64,000 bases of DNA from Leguminivora glycinivorella. Its lineage: Eukaryota; Arthropoda; Insecta; Lepidoptera; Tortricidae. The DNA is taken from the NCBI RefSeq assembly GCF_023078275.1, contig NC_062996.1:8680001-8744000 (forward strand), in the 5' to 3' direction. Position numbers and translations under genes: made by a program. Under the pieces are notes generated by a model. It worked only from the letters and a program-made list of their open reading frames with translations, was not told the origin of the DNA and did not search any database. This document shows, piece by piece, positions 1-11,300 of the stretch. How positions within the stretch are numbered: position 1 is the stretch's first letter; each line of letters begins with the position of its first letter.

Positions 1-352
1 GCTACCGTGAAAAGAAAACGTAAGTGACATGTCAAAACAAAAAATTATAATAAATTATATTTAAGCTTTGTTTACCTAATATTGTTCAATACGCTCTTAG
101 TATTTTTCCTACCGTAAAAGATTATGCTTAAAGATTCAGGCCTAGCCTGGGAATAGGCCCGTGTCGGATATTTCTGCGGCCGCGGACATGACTAGGTACT
201 TACGTTTAGATTTGTTTTATATGGCATTAACGGGACGGAGGTTTAGCGAATACCATATCACTCGCTCGTAGAACTTCTACCATTACTCCTATGTTCTTTA
301 AGATTCCTTATATGCCCTGCCAGCACCAATTTATTGCCTCTTTCTGTGGTCT

Positions 353-493
353 GTAGGCCTAGCACATGATGGCCGCGGGAGTATGTCGCCGCGAGATAGA
401 TGCCACGTCTTCTTCTAACTGTATTAATGACATAGGGACGGGTAGTCTATCTCGCGGCGACATACTCCCGCGGCCATCATGTGCTAGGCCTAC
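353..493. repeat. Perfect 48-bp inverted repeat (hairpin)
   Basis: Arms 353-400 and 446-493 are exact reverse complements, GC-rich (gtaggcctagcacatgatgg ...), with a 45-nt loop. This is either a small palindromic MITE or a young fold-back. Flanking target duplication is not obvious. Confidence 0.9.
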
Positions 494-1009
494 TGGGGTT
501 GGAAGTTTATACCGTGAGTAATGCTTTGGAAACTGATTTTTATTATTATATCCATGTCTTTATAATCTATCTACATAAATTACACTTGAAAAAGTAGCTC
601 TTGTTATTCGATTTATTTAAAATTAACGAAAAATCGTTAAAATATATGTTTGTTTACATATGTCATAATTTGACATTTTCCACTTCAAGTTCACATGGTA
701 GTGGGCGTAATTGCCGTGCACGTAGCCAATAGATTAACATCGCTAATGATGTTTTTGCCTAATTAAGTTAAAGTAAACTTTATAAATGTTTTTTTTTTGT
801 TGTTTTCAAGTCGTAATAAAATATGGTAGTATTCTTTTTTCGGTTAATTGGACAGTAATAAATAATATAAAACAGACTTTAAAAAAGGGTCAAGTAGCCT
901 ATTCCCATACCTGGCTCATCAACTAAGGAGACATTTCATTATTTTAAAAACAAGCAAAACTGTATTTAAAGATGTACTAAAACCTCGTCAAAGTTTTCAC
1001 CGAGTAAAA
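494..1009. other. Intron sequence, nothing recognised
   Basis: A+T-rich sequence with short T runs. No exon-like frame, motif or repeat copy could be supported. Some of it (about 740-900) resembles 44930-45070, including 'gttaatgggacagtaa', so it may be an old dispersed repeat. Confidence 0.4.
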
Positions 1010-1215
1010 CACAATTTTTTTCATCACACCAACACAAATAACGTACGAACTGTAAAACATGAAATCAAACGAAGTCCATTGTTTTTTTTACACGACTGCC
1101 CCAAAAAAAGAGTGTACCTATTGTTTTATATGAAATTACACTCTTGTAGATGAAATGCAGTTTTGCTATCTGTTTTCGAAGAACAAACTAAGCCTTTATC
1201 AGTTGGTGAGTTGAA
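1010..1215 (-). repeat. Degenerate copy of 'caccacaccaac' repeat family
   Basis: Read on the - strand it resembles 11615-11850 and 24072-24280: 'gaaaacagatagcaaaa' and 'gcatttcatctacaaga' recur in order. It is an old, diverged dispersed element. Confidence 0.5.
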
Positions 1216-1460
1216 ATGAATATACTTTGACTTTTCCAGGGATATACGCCACGCCGCCATCTTGAGTTTCGCGACGCTCGCGCACAAAACTAGGAAGGCT
1301 TTGCAGCAGGAGAAACAAGATCTCTTTGACAATATCGCTGTCAAATACTTCAGGATGTATAGCGGTAATTTGTAATATGTTTTATTCGGCCAAAAATAAA
1401 ATTCGCCAGATTGTAAAATCAGCCATATCGTAAAATTCGTCATATATAACATTTTTCAGT

Positions 1461-1690
1461 ACAAATGGTGTTTTTTTTACGCACTAGTGCGAGAAGTGGT
1501 TCATTATATGCCAGGTCAAAACTTCGGAGGCTCATCTGTACTGAAAAACGTCGTACGATACACGTGCGAAAAGGAAATTCGGAACTCGTGTCGATTTAAA
1601 ACACTCCCTTCGGTCGTGTAACGTGTTTTAATCTATCGCCACTCGTTTCGAACTTCCTTTTTTACGCACTTGTATCGTAATGTACTATTA
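1461..1690 (+). repeat. Dispersed repeat 'tacgcactagtgcgagaagt'
   Basis: Nearly identical to 33804-34027, from 'ttttacgcactagtgcgag' to 'gtatcgtaatgtactatta'. It is the same family as the fold-back pair near exon 11. Confidence 0.8.
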
Positions 1691-1933
1691 AGAAACATGA
1701 ACATCATAGCGTTGTTGTCATTCTACAATTGGGCGGATTTTACAATATGGCTGATTAGACTATAAGGCTAGTTTTACAATCATATTCTTAAAAACAGGAA
1801 AATGACTCAGAACAAGTTGTCATTTTACAATCGGGCTGATTTGACAATTTGGCTGATTTTCCTATTTTGCTAATTCTACAATAGATCTAATACGCCACGC
1901 CGCCATCTTCCAAAATATAATATATATAATATA

Positions 1934-2128
1934 ATCATAATAAAGAGTACTATTGTACAGTATGGGCACTCCCTGCTTCCCGCTGAAAGTGCCGCCCATC
2001 CGCTCTCGTTTACCTCACAGTTACCGGCTGTCAAAAACGCGAACAGTCGACCTGTCATATCTCACTTATACAAGCATGGTACGCGTTTGCCTACACGAGA
2101 GACTGTGTGCGTAGGAACGCGCCTCTTT
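1934..2128 (+). repeat. Dispersed repeat 'aataaagagtact'
   Basis: It matches 25547-25740 along its length and 37857-37947 in part ('gctgaaagtgccgccca', 'ttacctcacagtta', 'aggaacgcgcctcttt'). There is no coding potential. Confidence 0.75.
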
Positions 2129-2200
2129 CATATATTTGATCGCCATTGTCCTAGATGTGTCGCTAGACTACAAAATAACACACATCTTATTAATCCACAG

Positions 2201-2397
2201 ATTGTCCACAATACATAGACCGCATGGTATGGCTCCAAGGTCTCTGCAACCTTGGTTACTCGGCCGACTCATACACTAGAACTGTGTACATGGCTAAGAA
2301 AGGAGATAGACATGAGCGTCTATGGGCTGCGTTAGCTGATGGCAGTTCAAGACCACCGCCGGCTTATGGATATGGAAGAAATGTCAATGATTATTCG
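2201..2397 (+). CDS. LLTP exon 1 (in window): helical domain
   Basis: The acceptor is ...taatccacag and the donor TCG|gtaagt. The exon starts with the last two bases of a codon and ends in phase 0. It encodes MVWLQGLCNLGYSADSYT and onward, a 'gNlG' turn typical of the helical repeats in the lipovitellin superhelix, followed by a basic segment (AKKGDRHERLW). The preceding exon lies left of the window or was not recognised in 1-2200. Confidence 0.75.
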
Positions 2398-5300
2398 GTA
2401 AGTGTATTGAAGCTAAAGCCATTATGGTTAGTAGAAAAAGCGGAAAATAAAAAAAGAGGACAGAACTTTTTATCTTTAAAGAAAATTTGAATTTTGCGCT
2501 CTTTTTATGAACATTATTTCGGAAATTAAAATGGATGAAATTGACACTTTTCTAGTTTAGAACACAAGTTTTTCCCTAAGAAGAAAAATTATGCCTAAAA
2601 TTATCCCTAAGAAGTGAAAAGCGGTATCTGTCCCTAAACTCACTAGGTATCGTGTGGCGTCCCTAGGCGGCAGGTCTGTGTTATATTTGCCACGCTCAAG
2701 ATTCAACCAAAGTTCTACCAAACTCAAAACCAAAATCCAACCCTTTCGTTCGGTATTCAATTAAGCCCCCCCCCCCCACATGTAGCGTCTCGCGAGCGTA
2801 GCATGGGGCCAAATGTATGGTAAAGCCTGACGTCTTTTTCCATACGCCCTTACGCCCTCACAGTAAATATTTCATTTTGCTCCCATGTGACACATTGTTT
2901 TTTTTTTTCAGGTACTACAATCATCTCTACCAATAATAATGGATGAAACAGAACACATACAACTTCGTATCGCGGCTTTACACGCATTACTTCGCTCCGA
3001 CATACGAGCCAGCGATTTTATATACGTACACAATTATATTAAGAACTCTGGTAATAATCAGTTGAAGCGTTTTTGGTATTCTACAGTGAAAAGTCTGGAG
3101 AAATGTAAGCTGTACAACGAATATAAAGCGGCGTAAGTAAACTAAGTAATCCTAGAGTATTTTTTTTTTTATAAAAAACAAAATAGTTATTAAGCATTGG
3201 TGTACGGAGTGTGGCCCCCGCTAGCACTCATGCCTGATGAAGAGTCTCCATATGGCTCGAAATATTAAAGTCCGTATATTTAATGGGTATGGTGAGAGTT
3301 AAGGATCATAGTTTTTTTTTTATTTATTTTGTACCATAAAAAATACGAAATCAGATCAAAATTTTAGATGACATAAACCGAAAGACTTAAACAATCTAAA
3401 TGTGTAAATGTAAATTTGCAAGGGTCTGACAGGGCTTCCGTAGCGCAATTGGTTAGAGCAATGCACTGATTGTAGATGGTGCGGGTTCAAATCCCGCCGG
3501 AGGCAAATTTTTTTTAATATCAAAATTTAAATATGTTTATGTGTGTGTGTAAACGAATGAAATACATTATACATAATTTATGTTTGAAAGAAGTTTATAA
3601 GGTAGATATATCATAGAAAAATATTAATTGTCTATCTATTAAAAATAAATAAAAATTGTGTTTTCAAGGTCATACTACGTGCCCTTCGTGGCAAGTCAGG
3701 TTTCGAACCCGGATTCAACGTACTGGGCGACTAACAACTACATAGTCAGTACGAAAGATGATGAAGTGGCTGCTGCTTTACAGGTACCTGATAATTATGA
3801 TGATATGACTTTCATTGGTCGTATTTACATTATAGAAGCGAAAAGTTTCCAAAAGTTTCAAAAAGTTTCCGGAAATATTAGGAAAGTTTCGCAAAAAAAC
3901 AGGGAAACTTTCATTTTAGAATTTAAAAATAATCCCTCCACAAAACTTTCCCAAAATTTCTTAGTTGGACCACAGAATATATAATAGTACAAGTACAGAA
4001 GGCTCACTCCTTTGATGTTCACAAAACGCCGCCATTCTAAATTCTTACCTACATTAACAAACGGACCGCACGCGAGCAGCCGACATTGAATTCTATTGCG
4101 CCGCGCGAAGGTCGTTGCCAATGAATGGGCCGCGAACTCGCGGCCGTCGGCATGTACTTGTAGCGCGGTAATAGAATCGCGGAGTGAGCCGCCCCTGGTT
4201 GGACTTGCGAAACTTTAGATTTTGTTAATCAGCACGTCAATTTATTATTTTAAAGTCTGCTCTATCAAAATCGTAATCAAAAACTTGTAAGCTTGATCTG
4301 ACTCTATTTCATTATTTGAGCATTTATTTTTTTTGCCATTTTTTTAATTTGATTTTTTTAGGGAATTTTAGGTCAGTTGTACTCAGAATCACGAGTACTT
4401 TCAATTTCACTGGGAGACAAAAAGTGTCCCAGAACTTCCATGCATTTTTGTTACTTTCCTATTTTGTTACCCCACACAACATGTACGGAAAATGGTAACA
4501 AAATAAGAAAAAACCGTATGGGACAATTTTTATAACTACTAGTATTATTGAAAAAGCTGGTGATTCTGAGTAGAAATAGCATTTTTTTCCCAAAAATATC
4601 ACATTTCATAATAGTGGCGAAAAAAAAAGAAACGCTTTATGAGCGAGTTTAGTAAAACGGTCCACTTTGTCGGTTGCTACATAGTCGCTGTGTCAGTTTA
4701 TTCATTCATATTATAAACATACGAGCCAATCTCGTCTTTACGATTATCGACCAAGTGGGACTTTTTACTAAGCACTAACACATTTTATGTCGTATTTTGT
4801 GCAGTTCATGAGTGTTGGGGAACCAACTAACGCGTTGCCGGCATTTGCGGCCGTCAAACTGTCAACGGGCGGGCGTCGGCCGCATCATGTTGCCGTAAGT
4901 TCTATTTTCTACCTTCTGGATGAAAAGCGGTAGGTTTCAACCCGCTGCGATGCATGAAGCATTTATTTATTTTTCCCCTCACTAGCTCGGAAACACGTGT
5001 TTTGTCCTTTATTACCAGCGGGTAAAAACTCATTTTATCCACTAGTGGGTAAAGTAATTTGACCTTGAATAAAGTCAAATTAACTGTTTTAAAATTGATA
5101 AAAGTAGGTGAATCTATTAATAAAGATGATTTACCACCTGTGGAACTACTGGAAGCAGTGATAAACGCATTTTTTGCGTTGTAGTTTCCTCGCTATAGTG
5201 AGGGGAAAAGTTTTGTGTTACACTCGGGTGCAAATGTATTTTACTTCTCGTGTGTAAAAACTCGCGAGTTCAGGATTCTATTCTCGAACCACTCGCTTCG

Positions 5301-8300
5301 CTCGTGGTTCAACTATAGAATCCTTTCACTTGCTCGTTTTTCAATTCCACACTCGGCGTTAAAATACAACTTTGCCCCCTTGTATAACAAATAACTATTA
5401 ATCCGTTTCCATAGTTTTATTTCTTAAGACCCCTTACTCCTTAGAGCGCTCATCAATTTCACGAAACGGCCATCGATAGATGGCGTTGGCGCTCGGTACG
5501 CGAGCACCGGCAACTCAACGCGCGTTTCAACGCAGACACGAATAATCTTGATAGTTTTGAATTAAATTGCTAATAACATAATTTTCAATTTTATATGGGG
5601 ACTCTTTATTTAATTTCATATTCATGGTATGGTAGTAGTAAATAAGGTATATGAATGTAGTAAAAGTATAGTATTAGTCTACATGTACATATATAAATTC
5701 AGGTTTCCTAATTGATTGATTCAACAACCAACACCGCTGAGCCGAAACTACGAAAGCTAGAAAGTCGAAATTTGTATAGATTGCATTAACAAAATTTCGA
5801 AGAGATAAGAATCGATTATGAAAATTTACACCCCTAGTAGAGGGAAAAAGGGGGTGAAAGTTTGTAGCGGGATCAATTTGTTTTTTTTTATTAGGAAAAT
5901 TTTAGTTAGGAACTTGAAATTAGAGAATAGTTTAATAGTGATTTCTGTTTTTTAGGGTTCCGTAGTCAACTAGGAACTCTTATAGTTTCGCCATGTCTGT
6001 CTGTCCATCCGTCCGTCCGTCCGTCCGTCCGTCCGTCCGTCCGTCCGCGGATAATCTCAGTAACCGTAAGCACTAGAAAGCTGAAATTTAGTAACAATAT
6101 GTATATCAATCACGTCAACAAAGTGCAAAAATGAAAAATGGAAAAAAATGTTTTATTAGTGTAAAGTGTAAAGTGGGGGCTGATTTTTTTTTTCATTCCA
6201 ACCCCAACGTGTGATATATTTTTGGATAGGTATTTAAAAATGAATAAGGGTTTACTAAGATCGTTTTTTGATAATATTAATATTTTCGGAAATTATCACA
6301 GTTATAGTGACTTTCATATTTTTATAAGAACAGCATGCACTTACGTCCAGAACAGTGACATTTGGTGCATTGGAACTGCTCATGATGTGTCACTTTTTAA
6401 CCGTGGCGAGGTTCTCAATTCGTCTGTATGTTTATTTATTTTTTTAATTTTTTTATGTTTGTTCCTCGATATCTCCGTTGTTACTGGACCGATTAAAAAA
6501 AAATATTGAATGTATATGAATACAGATTGGTCCCATTTTTCTCAGAACCCAGTTCTGATGATGGGATCCTGGAGTAATCGAGGGAACTCCTCGAATCTGA
6601 AAGGCATACGTATGGTGATTTTTGTGTTTTTAAAGGAACAGCATGCATTTAGGTACGGAACAGTGACATTTGGTGCAGTGGAACTGCTGATGATGGCCAG
6701 AACGGAATTTCTCAAATCTGAACGGCACGCTTATAGTGACTTTGGTATTTTTATAAGAACAGCATGCACTTTCGTCCAGAACAGTGACATTTGGTGCAGT
6801 GGAACTGCTGATGATGGTCAGATCAGAACCAATCTTCTCAAATCTGAACGGAACACTTATAGTGACTTTGGTATTCTTATAAGAACATCATGCACTTACG
6901 TCCAGTCCAGAACAGTGATATTTGGTGTAGTGGAACTGCTGATGATGGTCAGAACACTCAGAACCAAACTCTTCAAATCTGAACGGCACGCTTATAGTGA
7001 CTTTGGTATTTTTATAAGAAAAGCATGCACTTACGTCCGGAACAGTGACATTTGGTGCAGTGGAACTGCTGATGATGGTCAGAACCGAACTCCTCAAATC
7101 TGAACGGCACACTCATAGTGACTTTGGTATTTTTGTAAGAAAAGCATGCATTTAAGTTCAGAACAGTGACATTTATTTAGTTATGTTTGTTAAGCATAAT
7201 TATTAAGTTTTCAAGTCAAAGTTTGTCAAGCTTCGATTTCTTATAATCGGATTCATGAGGAATTGAGAAACTCCTCAAACCTTAGCGTTATACGTATATT
7301 TATTTGTGTTGCCATCAAATAATTAAAGCATTAAAAGCAGTTTTAAAAAATACCTACACATTTCTACATAATCCAACATTCGCAAGTAGCTTTCACCACA
7401 ACCCGAAAGGCGGCGGTTTTTTTTTTCTTAAAAAATATTAAACTTTTTTTATGGGATAGGAGGCAAACGAGCAGATAGGCTGCCTGATGGTAAGCGATCA
7501 CTGCCGCCCATGGACACCAGAAGCACCAGAAGTGTTGAAAGTGCGTTGCCGGCCTTTAAGATGGATGTACGCTCTTTTCTTGAAGGTTTGATGGTCGCAT
7601 TGGTCCGGAAATACCGCTGGCGACAATTCATTCCACAGTTTAACTGTGCATGACGTGACCAAATTTGCAAAACGTTGCGTCTTAGAAACATTTTAAAGGG
7701 TGAAAATCAAAATATGTACACCGTGTCCAATAAGTTTGAATACAGCACAAATAGCCAATAAAACAAAATGAACAAATAGTTACTACATTATTATTATATT
7801 TTATGAATGGCACTCTTATTTACTACATTCACAACAAATGTTTTGGAATAACTCCAGCATTAACTTGTTTACCAGCCTCAAACGCTTCTCAAACGGATCA
7901 CACGCGGCACGCACCGTTTTCTTCACATTTCATCCCAAATACTCTCAATAATCTTTTTGAAATGATCTAGGTTTATGATTTTATAAAAATTTAGTCTTCA
8001 AAGCATGTATGACCATACAAAGTAGTCTAATACGCCTAAACCTGGAGGCCTGGGTGGCCACTCATGTTTCGGATAAAAAACTGCCAAATTAGTCTGAAAC
8101 TACGCTAGAATACCATTTGCCGAATGTGCTGGAGGTGCGTCTTGTTGGGACACATGATACTCATTCTCAAGCATCCTTTTTAACTTTAAGGCATTTTTTT
8201 CTCCAAAACCTTGGTTTTAAAGAAAAAAACGTTGATTTTAACGCTTTTATCTGTAAGTACTGAAGGTAGTTTACCTCGCTTACATACTGCATCCCACACC

Positions 8301-11300
8301 TGGGCCGATGGTGAGCTCTGGAACCTAGGCACATTTTTCTAGTTGCCCGGAACGTTATCTATCCTCGGTACCCATAATAGTTTATTTTGGACACGTGGCG
8401 TCTGTTTTATCACATACAGATTCTGCTTATAAAAAATAACTCGTCACCTGCGTGCCGAGCAAGTATTTTGTTGGCACTTTACCTCTTTGTTTTTCTTAGA
8501 CACTTCGGAAATTTCATGAACTTTGTGCTTGTATTTTATTAAAAGGAATATACTTACTCTTCAGTTTAAATAAGAATTTGATGGCCTGTGATCCCTATAT
8601 CTTTAGAACTGAGGTAAAATGTGAGTATTCGGACTTATTGGACACGGTGTACATGTTCGTTCTAAAAGTAGCTGATCAAGCATCGTCGGTTTGGAAAGCC
8701 TGCGGTAAAATTTTTGCTCATTACTATACATATTCGATTTAAAGGGTTTTGAGATTTAGGAAATAAAACAACGCTTCATTAGATTTAATTTAATAGCATT
8801 ATGTAATTATAATCTCAATGTAAGTGCAAGCAGTCTTATTTACAATAAACATAAAAGCGGAAACAAATATATGCAGAAAGAAAAAAAAGAAGCTGTCAAT
8901 ACTGAATCCCCTAGGGTGGCTATGTATGAATAGCACAGAAAAGTATTAAAATAAAATTAAAACCGGCCAAAAGCGTGTCGGGCCACGCTCAGTGTAGGGT
9001 TCCGTAGTTTTCCGTATTTTTCTCAAAAACTAACCTATAAAGTTCAAAACAAATTTTCAAAGAAAGTCTTTGTAAAGTTCTACTTTTGTGATATTTTTCA
9101 TATTTTTAAACATATGGTTCAAAAGTTATAGCGATTATTTCCGAAAATATGAAAATTATCAAAAATCGATCTTAGTAAAACCGAATTCATTTTTAAATAC
9201 CTATCTAACAATATATCACACGTTGGGGTTGAAATGAAAAAAAATATCTGCCCCCTCTTTACATGTAGGGGTACCCTAATAAAACATTTATTATTATTAA
9301 CGACCTTCCACATATTTATAATGAGCCCAAACATGATGGGGTTATGATGAGGAGAATAGCAGTTCTGTTGACCACCTCCTGACTCCATCATGAGACCTTG
9401 GACCTCATCTAGTTCGATGGTGCTCGTCAGCCCAAATCTAATGAGCCCGAACATGATGGGGTTATGATGAGGAGAATAGCAGTTCTGTTGGCCACCTCCT
9501 GACCCCGTCATAAGACCTTGGACCTCATCTAGTTCGGTGGTGCTCGTCAGCCCAAATCTAATGAGCCCAAACATGATGGGGTTATGATGAGGAGAATAGC
9601 AGTTCTGTTGACCACCTCCTGACTCCATCATGAGACCCTGGACCTCATCTAGTTCGATGGTGCTCGTCAGCCCAAATCTAATGAGCCCAAACATGATGGG
9701 GTTATGATGAGGAGAATAGCAGTTCTGTTGACCATCTCCTGACTCAATCATGAGACCTTGGACCTCATCTAGTTCGATGGTGCTCGTCAGCCCAAATCTA
9801 ATGAGCCCGAACATGATGGGGTTATGATGAGGAGAATAGCAGTTCTGTTGGCCACCTCCTGACCCCGTCATGAGACCTTGGACCTCATCTAGTTCGATGG
9901 TGCTCGTCAGCCCAAATCTAATGAGCCCAAACATGATGGGGTTATGATGAGGAGAATAGCAGTTCTGTTGACCACCTCCTGACTCCATCATGAGACCTTG
10001 GACCTCATCTAGATCGATGGTGCTCATCAGCCCAAATCTAATGAGCCCAAACATGGTGGAGTTATGATAAGTAGAATAGCAGTTCTGTTGAACATCTCCT
10101 GCCTGACTCCATCATCATGAGAACCAGAACCTCATCCTGGTCCCAAAATATAATAATAATTCAAACTCTCAACAAACTTCACGTATAACTTAAAATCCAA
10201 AATCATATGAAAAGCATGTCGAATGCTAAAATTGCATAAGGTGTAAAAAGGATCAAGATTTGTTTAGTCGCAGTTTACGGCACTTCTCGGAACTATCGAG
10301 CTGCTTACGAAAGCTAGGTGCGCCGGACGATCAAACGCAGGTCCGTTGTCTTCGAGCGCTCGGCGCAGACTGAGCGGGCTCGCGTTAGCACAGTGTCTTT
10401 TATTCGAATTTTAGGTGTTTTAAAAACATATCTATCGACAGAAAGGTATGTCTTATATGTATGATTTTTTTCTTATAGGTCAATAAGAAGTTCTAGTTTA
10501 GGATAATATTATTTAAGAGTTACAAAAAATGCAGGAATCGTAGGAAAAATACATAATGTAAACCTCTTTTTATCGAAAAAATGGGGAGGATACGGAAGGT
10601 TATTTATCCACCATTTCAAGTAAATCTTAAAATGTCAAAGTATTAGCTAACTCGTACAGGATATAACAAATAGGATTGTGATCATTTTATTACCCCAAAT
10701 AACATTTTTAACAGCACAATCACGATTCTAAACGAGCTATCCCACTATGAAAATTGAAAACGTCTTCCGAAAAAACTGATTTTTCGGAAGTATAAAAAGA
10801 CATATTTTAAAGTAGTACCAATTGACTTTCTAGCTTAAGATATGTACTTTTAGGAACATTATCATTTTTTTAATAATCATTTATAGTTTCTTTATAATTT
10901 TGAATGAAAAAGGTTCTATTTTGCAAAAAACGCTCGTCTTTAGGAATAAGGCCTCTTAAGTTCACTTTCTTTGTAAACAGGTATACGTAATAGCGGAAGG
11001 CGTAACAGCGAACATGTTCAAGAAGATCCACACCATCAATGAGAAGGAGCTTAAGATTGAGAAGCTGGTTGAAGTTCTGAGGTCCTTTAAAGTCCCTTCA
11101 ACACCGCCAGAGCAGGTAATTTTACTATTTTCAACCCTACAACAGAACGCAACAAGAGGGTTAATTTTTTTTTTGGAAAACATACAGCACAAGTTTTTTT
11201 TTATGAGGAACAGGTAAACCATTTGAACGCAATCTCACCTGATGGAAAGTGCCGATGCAGTCTAGGATGAAGCATGTTTACCCAAAAAATGTCTATTCAC

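Noticed and set aside
353..493. microRNA precursor
   Set aside because: Arms are perfectly paired over 48 bp and GC-rich, more like a fresh MITE; no mature-strand evidence.
6222..7103. Open frames in the 6.2-7.1 kb region
   Set aside because: They read the tandem array and the MITE before it; no conserved protein features.
9119..10054. Long - strand open frame of 311 codons
   Set aside because: It is the 120-bp minisatellite read in a stop-free frame, with MITE sequence at one end; there is no start context or known domain.
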